Assembly (NCBI GenBank): GCA_037893225.1
Contig: JAZGUH010000410.1
Span: 1,178,001-1,242,000, forward strand
DNA from: Hippasteria phrygiana
Lineage: Eukaryota; Echinodermata; Asteroidea; Valvatida; Goniasteridae
Direction of reading: 5' to 3'
DNA length: 64,000 bases
Below the pieces are notes generated by a model. That model worked only from the letters and a program-made list of their open reading frames with translations, was not told where the DNA came from and made no database searches. Each line of letters starts with the position of its first letter. The first letter of the stretch is position 1. This document shows positions 46,575 through 58,722 of this stretch, one piece after another. A program made the position numbers and the translations under genes.

Positions 46575-47375
46575 AATAGCTACCCTCCCCCCATAGCTAC
46601 CCTCCCCCATAGCTACCCTCCCCCATAGCTACCCTCCCCCATAGCTACCCTCCCCCATAGCTACCCTCCCCCCCCCCCCATAGCTACCCTCTCCCCATAG
46701 CTACCCTCTCCCCATAGCTACATGTACCCTCTCCCCATAGCTACCCTCCCCCCATAGCTACCTTCCCCCCATAACTACCCTCCCCCCATAGCTACCCTCC
46801 CCCATAGCTACCCTCCCCCATAGCTACCCTCCCCCATAGCTACCCTCCCCCCCCCCCATAGCTACCCTCTCCCCATAGCTACCCTCTCCCCATAGCTACA
46901 TGTACCCTCTCCCCATAGCTACCCTCCCCCCATAGCTACCTTCCCCCCATAGCTACCCTCCCCCCATAGCTACCCTCCCTCCATAGCTACCCTCCCTCCA
47001 TAGCTACCCTCCCCCATAGCTACCCTCCCTCCATAGCTACCCTCCCCCCATAGCTACCCTCCCCCCATAGCTACCATCCCCTGTAGCTACCCTCCACCCC
47101 GTAGCTACCCTCCACCCCGTAGCTACCCTCCACCCCGTAGCTACCCTCCACCCCGTAGCTACCCTCCACCCCGTAGCTACCCTCCACCCCGTAGCTACCC
47201 TCCCCCCGTAGCTACCCTCCCCCCGTAGCTACCCTCCCCCCGTAGCTACCCTCCCCCCGTAGCTACCCTCCCCCCGTAGCTACCCTCACCCCATAGCACC
47301 CTCACCCCATAGCTACCCTCACCCCATAGCTACCCTCACCCCATAGATACCCTCACCCATAGATACCCTCCCTCC
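46575..47375. repeat. C-rich minisatellite (CATAGCTACCCTCCCC) with 178-bp higher-order repeat
   Basis: About 48 units of 15-18 bp that vary mainly in the C run (CCATAGCTACCCTCCCCC, ..CTCTCCC, ..CCACCCCGTAG). A rare variant, CTACATGTACCCTCTCC, recurs at 46719 and 46897. A block of about ten units is duplicated at that 178-bp spacing. Confidence 0.93.
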
Positions 47376-48485
47376 AAAGAATACCTTTTACACCCGGTTT
47401 CCAGAGGGAACGTGGGAAGTGGGTGGATCTCCATAACCCCTCTGCGGCTCTGCCACAATCCCAAGTGGTCTTTTCAACCATACATACATGTATCATTTCC
47501 CCACACCTCCTTAACCCATACACACCCAAGAGCTTTTTGCACTTACATTTACATGTAAATCCTTCCCCCCCCCCCCCCCATGCATTACCCTTGTGCTAAT
47601 CCATTCACCTTTGTCTCTGTTGTGCATTCATGGATTTAAGTGTTGGTAGCTCACGTTTTGCTCAGCAATACGCATCATCCAGATCATTGTCTGAATGCTT
47701 AATGCTTCTAAACACGCTGAGCCGCCTGGCTTGTGAGAAGCTATGAATAATGTACTTGTACGCAGACCTTTGTCTAGTCGGTGTAGGTACACATACCCAG
47801 AGACCGTCGACTGATGTTTTTCCACCCCAGCGTCTCCTTGACACAGTCCTAGTCATCATAATATAACCTTTTTCTCTCCTTTGAGCCAAATGGAAACCTA
47901 TAGCCAAGGCAGAGGACTACCACACATTTGTCGAGTCCATTCACAAAAACACAAGAAAAATTGTTTCATGGAATTTTAGCTTGATATCTAAGTGATACTT
48001 CGGCTTAGACAAATGCCCTTTAATAAAAACTGCTATCGGCTGTGGTTTATATTTTCAAGTAAATTTCAATGCAGTCAGTATTGCATACAAATTCCAGTCA
48101 GAAAATCAAGACAAGGGTAAATGTAGTTTGTCCCCCGAAAGGAAGCATTACAGTAAAATAGTTATAAAATAAAATGTGAACACGATGCACACACATAAGT
48201 TGAAAAAAAACATACCACTTAAACGTTCTACTTTTATAATGAGTGATTAGTATAAAAATAGAAAACAGGTAAAATACATACTTGTTTGTCGTGGCAGTCT
48301 CTTTGTGTACATGTTATCCTTTACGACTCAGGACTTGGAACAAAGGGTTACATAAGAGAATAATACAAATGAGGACCTGAGCCCAAGTCCTCAGTAGTTT
48401 TCATGTACAAACCTTATGGGACATGTCAAGAAAAAGTCCCAACAGTAGGAACAATGGAAGAGAACAATTAGAGTCCTTAGTAGTA
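47376..48485. other. Nothing recognised
   Basis: Includes a poly-C run at 47566-47579. No exon or transposon end identified. Confidence 0.4.
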
Positions 48486-48661
48486 CAGTCAAACACCTTT
48501 ATAACAAGGTCCTTGGGACTTTGCAATTTACCTTGTTATAACAGGTACCTTGTATTATCAGTAATAGAAAACAAAGAAAAACAAAGACTTGGGACCTATT
48601 TTTTTCCTTGTTATAAGCAGTATGTTGTATTAACAGTGCTCTTATTATCAGGGTTCACCTG
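48486..48661. mobile_element. Short TA-flanked MITE (CAGTCAAACACCTTTATAAC)
   Basis: Left CAGTCAAACACC, right GGGTTCACCTG, TA on both sides. Internal CCTTGTTATAA/TTATAACAAGG inverted motifs. Pogo-like by its ends; no coding sequence. Confidence 0.65.
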
Positions 48662-50690
48662 TATAGTAAAACACGTTGTCATTCCAACTTGATTGTGTTG
48701 CAGAGGGTTTTTGTTTAAATACAACATGGCTGACCATTCTAAGTCACTAATAGAGTACCGAAGTCTGACGTCAGTTGGCACGACAACTGGCTCCAAACAA
48801 ATGTGGATTTCGACTTTTCCTTTGCTAACAGCCAGTCATGCAAACACATTGACACAAAATAACAAAAGTATTCTGGTTCTAAACATTGCATTGACGTCAT
48901 CACTTCGGTACTCTGATCTATTCAACCCATGGAATCCTAGTCGTGCATTTTCTATCAAACGTCAACACGGTTCTGACCTTGATTTTGTTTTCTAGCGACC
49001 AGTTCCCAACCTTTGACAAAACTACTCGGCAAACAATTCAACGTACAATTCAGAAATGTCGTCAGGATCCGCAAATGCAGTGCAAGATGAGCACGTCCGA
49101 CAAGAGGACAATTTTTCCCAGCGCGGTGTTGCATTACACACCCACCATGCCGAGGTTTCTGTGTTAAGTAAACAAGTCCGCACAGGCGGGGAAAATTTCC
49201 TTCCTGCTCTAGCAAATTGGTGGTGGTGGGGGGGGGGGGGGGGTGGGGGAGTTGTGTAAGATGAGACACTAGGTCCACATTGGGTCCAGTTGGCATCCAA
49301 GGTCTGTAGGGACCGTAAGACAATGGACGGTTCGGACAGTACCATCCCGCTCGCTGGGGTCCGTAACATTACCCCGTGGTAGAGAGGCTCAACCCCTATT
49401 GTGTTTCATGGCCAGCCTCGTGCTATCAGGGTTCCTCACTCGACGATGGCAGGTGGCCATATTGTCAGCTAAGTTGATACAAGTGGAAAATTGAAACCCA
49501 AATGTTACGCGTAAACATCGTCAAAGTGATTGCACTCTTCGAAATCTGACTTTGTGCAAACAATCGTAGGGGCCGGGGAAAACGGAGGGAGGATGCGGTC
49601 AATTTTTACTCGTCGTCACGGGAGTTGGGTTTGGTTAATAACTATGCCGGGGGTTTGTTTTGCCTCCTTTTGTCAAGGGGAGGGGGAGATGGTTAGATTG
49701 GTGTTCAGAGTCAATTGAAGCTTTCACGTTATTGCTGTTGTATAATGAATATCAGTGTGGGGAGTAAGACTCTACGTCATTTGTCTGTTGTGGTTGTATG
49801 TGACGACTCACTATGTTTTTGCCTTTTGTTCAGATGGTTTTAGTGCAATTATGTATGTTTGAAGTTAAACCTAAACATTGTGTACACAGCTAGACATTGG
49901 GGTTGTGGCAGGCAATTTTTACAGTAAATAACATTACAGCTAGAAGTTTTTTTTTTTTGTGGGTTGGGGGCATGCACCATCATACTGTCCAGGCTTTTCA
50001 AGTTTCACTCGAAAAATGTTTTTCTACCAATACTCAAGTTTTTCATTTTTGAATGAGACAATTGAAACAAAAAACTCGGCCATATTTTGTGGAGTAATTA
50101 CAATGTACTTTACAAATTTCTGGCCTGATAATAATTCGGGCGTATATTTGTGTGCGTTTGATAAACATAAGCAACCAAAAATACTTGCCTTTTTTTTTTA
50201 GGTTTGTAAAATAGAAAAAGGTTTTTGTATGTTAACATAAAATATTTACATACAAATATTTAGATTAACATTTTTTAAATTTTTGTTTTGAAAAGCATAG
50301 ACATTTGTAGCTTTTTTCCTATTGGTTTCTGTGACCTTTAAAATAGGTATCGGCCTTGAAATGCATGCTGACAACCGCAACTTCAGCTATGGTTAATAAT
50401 TATCACTTCCTGCCTCATGGCTTTAATCAACTTGAAATCCTACTGCATAAATTCTTCCTGTGAATTCCCAGATTGGGCATAAGGTAATAATTAAGAACCC
50501 CTGTCCTACAGTCTTCGACACCATTAGTGAGATTGAATTTACCTCTTCTGGAGACGGGCGTGACATTGTTATTAATGCCCGTTCCTTACAGTGTTTCCCA
50601 TGTCTTAACATGGCATTAGAGCGATATGGCCACAATAAATTTTTTTTTTTTGGTGACTATTATTTTTATTGAGAATGGGCAAAGAGAATT
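48662..50690. other. No gene recognised
   Basis: A G run with GGTGGT repeats lies at 49220-49248. Moderately CpG-rich part at 49260-49640. No splice-flanked open frame with conserved motifs. Confidence 0.4.
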
Positions 50691-50755
50691 AACAAGAGTG
50701 GGATTTGAACCTTGGACGTCTAGAACATCATACCAGGGTCCAATTTCATTTCAGA
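50690..50755 (-). repeat. tRNA-like fragment (B box only)
   Basis: The minus strand reads AAGGTTCAAATCCCACTCTTG, a good B box. The A-box side is not recognisable. A different family from the SINE at 42981. Confidence 0.4.
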
Positions 50756-50809
50756 GGCAGAAGTTGCTTAAAATAGTGATGCAATAATAGAAATCTCCAT
50801 GCGCTTTCC

Positions 50810-51090
50810 GCCTGTTCCCAACAATATACTCCGACCCAGATGAAGCGCAAAAGGCATTGCCAATAGGTTTTTCCCTCATACTGTATCTCTATGGAATTCT
50901 TTGCCTGGTGCATGTTTCCCTTCATCTTACGATCTTTCCTGCTTCAAGAAGAATATAAATTCCTACTTCTTGTATCTTTCAGGCTTTTTCTTTTTGTAGC
51001 TCCGTACCTCGAGTAGATTTTAGCCACATGTTAAAAGTTTCACATTACACAATCTGGGAATAGGCCTCTAAGATTGTGTTGAATTGAAGT
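50810..51090 (+). mobile_element. Non-LTR retrotransposon 3' end
   Basis: The plus strand encodes, after a stop, NRFFPHTVSLWNSLPGACFP then SSYDLSCFKKNINSYFLYLS, the ORF2 C-terminus of the family at 18447 and 33965, followed by its 3' UTR. This copy shows the true ORF end. Confidence 0.82.
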
Positions 51091-51499
51091 TTTTTTTGAT
51101 AATTTTGGACATTCTAGAAAAATGCTTTACACTCACGAAAATAACAATCGCAGAGAGCAGGGGTGGAGGGGAGGGTAGGGTTCTGGTATTGGGTGGGTGG
51201 GGTGTGTTCCCTCATTCACCCAGCTCTTCATAGAACTGATTCTGTCGTAAATAAGTTCATCTATTGAAAACCAACAATTTGTCAGCAAGAGGAAGTTTGT
51301 TACAGGCATATGTTTGATATAATGGTGTTTGTAGTGAAGTGCTACAGAAGTGTTCGACATACTTTTCTATATTCTCTACTCTTCTGATAACCTGTGATAT
51401 GTACCGTACTTTGCCATAATTCTTTTTAATCCACTGTGTGTGGATAGGCTCTACTGACTGTTTTTTTGTGTGAATCCTCTCTGTCAGTTGTGATCTTTA

Positions 51500-54150
51500 G
51501 GTTGGTCATATCAACACAGCAGCAACACTTTGCAATTCAAATTTTGCTCGCCCCCCCCTTTCCCACCCTAATAATGTATGACTATACTATAAACATGCAC
51601 AGGCAGTGTTCGGGGCGGCGCTCAAGCCATTAGGCTTATTAAACTCGGAAGCGCTTGGTAGTAGGGGGTAGTGTGCCGTTATGCTTGATTGCCTAACTGC
51701 TTGGAGGTTCTGTATCCAGAACATTGGCTGCTCACTAACCGGAACGCAGAGCCAGTTGTTGCATTCTCTCCTGAAATGGGATACATATTTGATAGGCGTA
51801 GTGAATATTAACATCCAATTAAAAAAATATGAGGTATGAAATATTAATACGGAGCTGTCTTGTTCGCCTTGCAGGGCTTCATTTATAGATGCGTGGGGTA
51901 AACTAAAAAGGAATACTAAAACTTAGGCGTAAAGCCAATCGGTGTGGCACAAAAGAATGATCGCTCCGCAAGAGTGCATTTTTTTGGCGATGAATCCGGA
52001 CTGTGCAGTGATGCATCTATCAAAGAGTGGAGGGTTCGGCAACTTTTTTATTGCCCATTTTTGTTTGAGTCGGAAGGCGACAGAGCTACTTTTGAGTGAC
52101 AGGGCTGTAAATTAATCTGACACAGTGGTTACCAGTAGGAACAGTCATTGTTTTCACCCACATGTCCAAAATCATCAAAATATCAAAATGAATTATGTCA
52201 TAATAAAGTAAGGATATATAGCAAACAAATAAATTACACTGCTCCAAACTGCTGACTGGATTGGCCTGGAATATACAAATCAACCAAATTAGCTGGCGTT
52301 ATGTTTCAAACTTAGGCAAGTTCTTTCTCATTTGCCTCTGAGAAAGGCATTTGCACTTGAACAAATATTCTTTTTCTTGAAAATGTTTCTCATTTTGCTT
52401 ATTTTATTTTTTTGTAACAACCTGGATAGGCCATTGACACTTTGTGTAATTGGTAATATTTTTAATTCTTTGATTGTCGCCTTTTTGCCATTACAAAGCA
52501 CATTTTCTGAATGAACAAAGCAAACAGACAAAATCTTTGCCTAATTCATCAACCAACCGGAATAAGCCACCAGCATTCTACCAACAACTATCTTGCTGTA
52601 TTCTTTGCAGGCTTCTCTGAAATTTATGCAAAGGCATCTTGTTTTGTTGGATAAGGATTAATCCGGGTTTGGGTTTTAATATCAGGAAAATATTTATTTA
52701 TATTCATCACTGGAAGAGGCAATTCTTCAGGTTGAAAAGCCTAACTTTAATTCTGAATCTGTTACAGAAACACCCTTGTATTCACATCACTTTTAAAAAA
52801 GAAATTTTTTTTGGGGGGTGGGGGTTGGGACATCATCACTTTCTCATTTAGTTCATTGCTTGGAGACGTATCCAAAAATAACAGTTGCTAGCCATATCCC
52901 AGGGTGAACGATCAAAAAGCACATTGTCGGAGATAATGCACACCCTCGCCGCCCCTTCTTTGTGTGGCCTTATTTGGAGTTGTCAGGGGCCGGACGGTTT
53001 TTCTAAGAGGTCGGCCGAGGAAAAATGCAACGGGAAAACTTGTCCCCATCATCCTGAACAAACATCCCACGGGGGTTATGTCCCCACGGCTCCCGAGACA
53101 GTTAATGAAGGACCGAAATGATTTTATCCATGTGATCGTTTTTTGCGCAACTTCCACGCCAACATTTCTTTTGTGGCGGATTTTCCGCGGAACATTTACT
53201 CCGGGATCAGACTCAACCTATCGATCCGGCATTGAAAACAGGTTGTCGGAACGTATGCTATCATGACACAGAAACAATAACCTTCGGACATTTTCAGAGC
53301 CCCGGGTAGGGAGGTGGGTTCGGCCCAAACTGAGCCAGCTTCGTGCCCCTAAACATGATGGGATTCTGTGTATTTTTTTCTTTTTCGGAAGGCGGTCAGT
53401 TTAGCTTACGGATGGCTTTTGCCGAAACGATGCTTTTAAATTTGCATTAGCGCGATCCTGAATCAACAGCTTATGGTGTGACACCAGGGGACAGTATTTC
53501 TCAATTGCGTGAAAAGAAAGGTTTCCCCCGCTCTCTTTGGGACAAAGAAAGGTTTGTTAATGGCACCGCCCTCACTTTTTCTCTGTTTTCAATCAACTGG
53601 GGCGCGTAAGTACGTACTCTATTTCTTTTAGCCGAGAGGAAGAGGTAGATTGCACAAGTTTACACATTTCCTAAAAGCGTGCGATATATATGTTCCCCGG
53701 AGGAAATTAGCAAAATTGAAAGTATTGGTACAGCAGTGGTACATTCTGGAAATGGACATGTCTTCGGCTGCAAAGTTTCCGACTTTCCACTAATGGGTTT
53801 TTGGTTAATGCTCGTCTGCATTTCATAGTTCTAGGCTGCATGCTCTCCAGCTGAGCTCCGTTTGACGAAGACGGCATGGCAAAAGTTACCGACTTTGAAT
53901 TTGTAGCCGGAAAGTTTTTACCAGACTTAATCGTCTTCTTTCATCTGTACTAATGTGTTTCCAGACTCGTCGGTGTTTTTTTGTGTCATTTATTGTGAAA
54001 GATTCCTCCAGGATCAATATATCAGACTCTCCTATAACTTGTCTCAATTTGAAAGTTGTGGTTTGTTTGACGAATTTGAAAATTTGTTATAGACTAAAAT
54101 AAATCCAGTACATCTTCAACAGAATCAGAAGGTAAATTCCATCTCTGTCA
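51500..54150. other. Repeat-poor stretch, possible regulatory DNA
   Basis: Little recognisable repeat sequence and higher GC in 52880-53700. 53535-53547 is a perfect inverted SOX/TCF-type pair CTTTG-GGA-CAAAG. Open frames at 52885-53266 have no splice context or family motif. Confidence 0.4.
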
Positions 54151-54228
54151 TGCAGACACCTCCAAAAATTATGACCAAGTCTACTGTGTGCCTGATACTT
54201 TTGCCTCATATAGAATTAAAAAAAAATC

Positions 54229-54351
54229 AAAGTGAACCAAAAAAACTGGCAGGAGCGGAATTTGAAACTGCCACCTCCGGAATACTGTACGTGCTCTACC
54301 AACTGAGCTATCTTTCCCTATGTTGGCGGTCTCCCAAATTGTCAGTGTCTT
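54229..54351 (-). mobile_element. tRNA-derived SINE, copy 2
   Basis: Minus-strand A box TAGCTCAGTTGG and a decayed B box (GTTTCAAATTCC). The TTTGGGAGACCGCCAAC upstream part and the CTGCCAGTTTTTTTGGTTCACTTTG tail (split match) parallel 42981-43110. Confidence 0.78.
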
Positions 54352-54997
54352 TTAAAAAGTCAGAAGCCTTGACCATCCTGCCTTGAAACCACCAGCATGA
54401 CAGACACAAAAGTGCAAATTGTCACACCTATTAAATGGCTAGCAATACAAATCCCACTCCGTTTAAGTGATATAAAAGCAGACATATGCTGTGTCATTGG
54501 GATGTCTGGTGTCTGCTTTTAAAACCATCATTATAAACTTGGCTAATGTTAGCCGCATTCAACCAAATCGATATTTGTTTTAAATGTGGACATACGGAGA
54601 TCATCAGAAATGCATACATGTTCCCATCCCCTTTGTACCCTTCTTTTGTGAAAAACAAATTTGACCAGAAAATTTCGTAGAAATTGGCTGTATCTATTTT
54701 TCAACTTTAGGTACGTATTGTGCCATTTGATTATTATTGTGTCTGTGTGTGTGCAGTTGTCTCCCAAACACCTACAAAGCCTAGAATTTGCACTGGAGGA
54801 CTGGACCAATTAAGACCAGTAATTTAGGCATCGGACTCCAAGACCCATCCAGACCAGTGGGCTGGGTATTTTTCTTTTAAAATAATCTTGCATTTCTTTT
54901 TAATTAATCCCAGATTTCACACTTTCAGTTATAAGTAGAGTCTGCCTTGTTTATTTGTGTACACTTGGCAAATGTTTAAATTACATTGTGAACAAAA

Positions 54998-55000
54998 ATC

Positions 55001-55032
<32 letters not shown>
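54998..55032. repeat. (CAA)n microsatellite
   Basis: Pure AAC/CAA tandem of about 11 units. Confidence 0.95.
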
Positions 55033-55194
55033 AAACCAAAAAACTCAAAGTAAAGCCAAATGTTCTCCCATATATTGTTTAAGAAAATTGTACCAGTATT
55101 ATGAGGAATTTATTTGCAAAACTTACTAAAACACCTGCACTAGGCTTCTCCAGGGTTGGTAGCCATGCACATAAAAGACGAGGATTTACTGTGA

Positions 55195-55382
55195 ATTTGG
55201 GTATTTTGAAAAAACAGGATTACTAACCCAATGTTTATGTGATGTCTTATTTGTGACTGGTATTCAGCTGCTGAATATCACATGGAGTTTGGGCTGGTAG
55301 CCTGTTTTTACTAAGCAAACTTTTTTCTGCTCAGCAAATTTTTGGGCTCGTCACCAGCTCCGTGAAATTGGCCCCAGATGTC
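55195..55382 (-). repeat. Dispersed SINE-like repeat, minus-strand copy
   Basis: Ends CACCAGCTCCGTGAAATTGGCCCC, the inverse of the GGGGCCAATTTC start of the copies at 22248 and 26655. Confidence 0.65.
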
Positions 55383-55472
55383 TTCTTACAAAAGTACCCT
55401 TAAGGAGATACTTAGTCGTCATTTTTGTATACCTTAGGGAGACAAGTAGAATTAGGGAAACATTTCATCTAA

Positions 55473-55683
55473 CCACTTGCGTACGGATGACGCCATATGG
55501 CGTCAAAAAAAAAGTGCCACCAGGCCGGATGACGCCATTTGCCGCCGTTAGTGCAGTTTCAATTCATTGTTGAATTATTGTTTATGATACGCTTGACTGC
55601 ACAAATACATTGTAGCGGTTCGCTTGGCTGCCAGAACCGCCGCGACACCCCGACGTCTCCCGTAAAATACCGTGCTCAAGGGG
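55473..55683 (+). mobile_element. piggyBac-like MITE, diverged copy
   Basis: CCACTTGCGTACGGATGACG left, CTCAAGGGG then TTAA (55684-55687) right. The left flank is CTAA. GCCATATGGCGTC and TTCGCTTGGCTGC blocks are shared with the family. Confidence 0.8.
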
Positions 55684-55856
55684 TTAAAGGCCAAATTTGA
55701 CTGTCACAAATAGGTTATATCAATAGAGAATGGCCAAAACATAAATATACCAAAATTCGTGGGGGTAGGATAAGGCAAAGTGGGGTTAGGCTTCATGAAA
55801 GTTGACAAAATGTTGTGCACGCGTCTATGGCAATGTCTCCCAAGTGACCCATTCCC

Positions 55857-55935
55857 AGTTATTATTATTATTATTATTTATTTATTCGGCATAGAAAACA
55901 CAGAACAATTACAACAACAAAATACAAAAAAACAA
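55857..55935 (-). repeat. (ATT)n plus LINE-tail-like sequence
   Basis: ATT/TTTA microsatellite followed by TTCGGCATAGAAAACACAGA, the form of an inverted LINE 3' end. Confidence 0.5.
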
Positions 55936-55989
55936 GGACAAAAGCCAGAGGCATATGCCTGAAATAGAAAAAGTTTGCCTAAAATCTGA

Positions 55990-56760
55990 ACCAAAGGCCA
56001 TCATGTATACCTAACTGGTTTGTTTTATATTTCCAGACATATTTTATCCACAGCCTCTGCATCATCTCTGTTTTGCTTGTCCAGAAAGCAACAGCTAGTC
56101 CTTTCATTTGCGAGATGAAAAAGATACCCTTATCATGAGGAACCTTTTCCATTCCCCCCCCCCCCCCCCAAGATATTTGTCATATATTAGTGCCGTGCAA
56201 TTAGGTAATTGACAGGTCCTGATAAAGACACCTCCTTATCTTGTCGGAAGGCAGCCATAATACCCGATAACATGTCCGGTTAATCTACGCTACTTGTCGT
56301 GTTTTGGATATTTTTCCCTGTTCTTTATCTGATTGGTTCAGGCTGGAAGCAGCATGCAGCCCGTGTTGTTGGTGCACACCGGCCCGGGTGCGTATATGCC
56401 CAGCAACTTGGATTTTCCCTGGCGTGTCTGTGGGCTGCACAGGAAAGCATGAGCGGGGTACCGGTGATTATTCTTTCGTGAGCGGGACGTTATTTGGATG
56501 TGGTCTTATTAGCTGATTGGTTGTTGCCAAAACAAGCCAGGCACCGGTGATTGTTGTGGCACTTTGAAGAGGGTAGGAAATTTACGAGGGGGCTGCGTGC
56601 CGGATGGAATCAATAGATTGGCGTCTTGGCAGAATCGGTGATTGTGAACAAAATACCCTTTCAAAATATGACGTTCCAAAATCTTTGTAATTAGTTTCAG
56701 GGATTCCCATAGACCAGCAAAATGCAAACCTCCCAAAATGTATCAAAAAAAAAAAATTCC
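55990..56760. other. Repeat-poor stretch with a GATA cluster
   Basis: Three GATA core sites in 50 bp (56221-56225, 56236-56240 inverted, 56266-56270), following a 16-C run at 56154-56169. GC-rich 56340-56470. Possibly regulatory; no exon. Confidence 0.35.
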
Positions 56761-56920
56761 GAATAATTATATTAATAATCTATACAATGTAGGTGGGCCC
56801 AATGTTTATATTAAAAAGAAATGTCGTGCTTTACATACATTAATAAAAGTCACAAGGCACTGATCATCAGATAAAAACAAATAAAAAACTATTTGCTATT
56901 TCAAATAAAATGTTATTTAA

Positions 56921-57129
56921 CCCTTTGAAGCCGGATGACGTCTATACACGTCAAAAAATATTTGCCACCTGGCCGGATGATGTCTATTTGTCATTCTCTG
57001 CATTTTCAATCCATTGTTGGATTATTGTGTATGTAACGCTTGGCTACACAGGCCTCTTGTGTCCGTTTCACTTGGCTGCACAGGCCGGCACCCCGGTGCC
57101 TCATTATATATAAAACCGGCTTCAAGTGG
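56921..57129 (+). mobile_element. piggyBac-like MITE, best-preserved copy
   Basis: TTAA at 56917-56920 and 57130-57133. CCCTTTGAAGCCGGATGACG left and CCGGCTTCAAGTGG right. The interior repeats CCGGATGATGTC and holds CTTGGCT-CACAGGCC twice. Confidence 0.9.
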
Positions 57130-57940
57130 TTAAAAGACACTGAAAACTATAGGCCTGCATACTTTATGAATCAAAACGTTATAAATGTTATGAAATAATA
57201 CTGCAGTATGTAAAATTACAAATTTTATCAAAAAGACATACAAAGAACAGTAACTAAATTAAGTACATGCAGAAATCCTGAATATGTTGCAAGATTATAA
57301 GCCAAATGCTGTTCCAAAAAGGAAATTCAGAAAAGAATTCTTAATTCAGGGGGGAAAAACATCAGTGTTTGAATCTTGTCTTGCTTGAAATACTATCAGA
57401 TGTAACTCGTATTAAATTGGGAGTAAATAGGAGTAACATTATGTGGACTTTGGGCCTTTGTGTCTGTTAATAGCGTTAATGAATTAGAAAACTTGAATGT
57501 GTTATGCAGGATTTTAAACCAAATTAAACCCTTGTCAACCAAAACATCTATGAACAAAAAGGTAAAAACAAATAATTTTGTTGGTTATAATCAAAAAACC
57601 AAATTGATTAGTTTGAATCTGACAGCTTTACTGTTTATAAGTTTGGTACCAGGACCAATTCTACTGAAATGCTATTTTCTCACGACTTGTTAACGGATTG
57701 AGCTAAAACATTCCCAGGTTTATTTTATGTAAATGTTAAACCCCATTAAAATATGAACACTGCCAGCAACTATGTTATTAGCTCTACCAATGCTATATCA
57801 TAAAATACTGCAGATTTCAAACTCTAAAAACAAAAAAGTAAACATTATTATGTGTATTTTGAGCTGTTTTAGTTCGTGTTTATTATTTAGAAACAATAGG
57901 AAGATGAAATATAATAAAGACTTAAACTGACAACGTGCAG

Positions 57941-58033
57941 CGGACCTATAACAGTGCAGGGGACCGGCTTCCCCGGCGGCGCGGTGCCCTCAAGGCCGGA
58001 AACATTTACGCTGCCGCCGAACCGGCCGAGCAG
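57941..58033 (+). CDS. Possible orphan exon (weak)
   Basis: 93-bp GC-rich open segment between an acceptor-like ACAACGTGCAG and a good donor GAGCAG|GTAATG, phase 0-0 (RTYNSAGDRLPRRRGALKAG onward). It cannot follow SCAPER exon 27 in that frame: the exon-27 phase would read a stop after three codons. It may be a chance CpG-rich stretch, regulatory DNA, or an exon of an unseen transcript. Confidence 0.2.
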
Positions 58034-58722
58034 GTAATGAGCTGTTCTTGCTCGTCATCGGCGACAAAAGGAAGAAGAAAGGTTTTTCCCGAAAATGGAT
58101 GTTCCGCGGCGGCAGGAGCGGACATCAGAAACCCGTTTGGGGCCATTGCCATTCCGAAATCAGGAAGGAAGGAAGTTCACATGATGGATTGCTTGTCAGA
58201 ACCAAGCTTAGAATCCGTAATTTTTGTCTGCAGCCATAATTATCCCCCCACTTTTTTCTTGTTTCCCCCCGAATATCAGAGAAATCTCTTTTTGGCTGGG
58301 GCATATTCATGTAGGTTTAATTAGGTTATCGGATCAGGGGGTTCTGGTCGTCGGGCGGTCGACCTAATGAAATCACACGCCGGTTAGACAATACAGACCC
58401 TGTTAATGGCTTGGGACCCTAAGGCCAAGTTGCGCATGATACCTTGTGTTTGCCATTAGTAATGCGCATCCAGTCACAGCGCAGGAGCCAGACGGGAAGG
58501 GGTTGAGAGAGGAACACCAAAGTGTCTTAGTGTATCCAACACAAAGACACTCCCGGTGTACTGCCGCGTTCCTGTCACAATGAACTTTTCCTTTCAAATA
58601 CTAAATTTTTGAAGTCTAATTTTGTCTGCCATTTCTGTTGTTGTTTAGGTCACCTGCTGCGGGCTTGTTGTACGGAAAACTACCGATTCTAATGCCATTT
58701 CAAAATTTCATTCTTAAATTAA

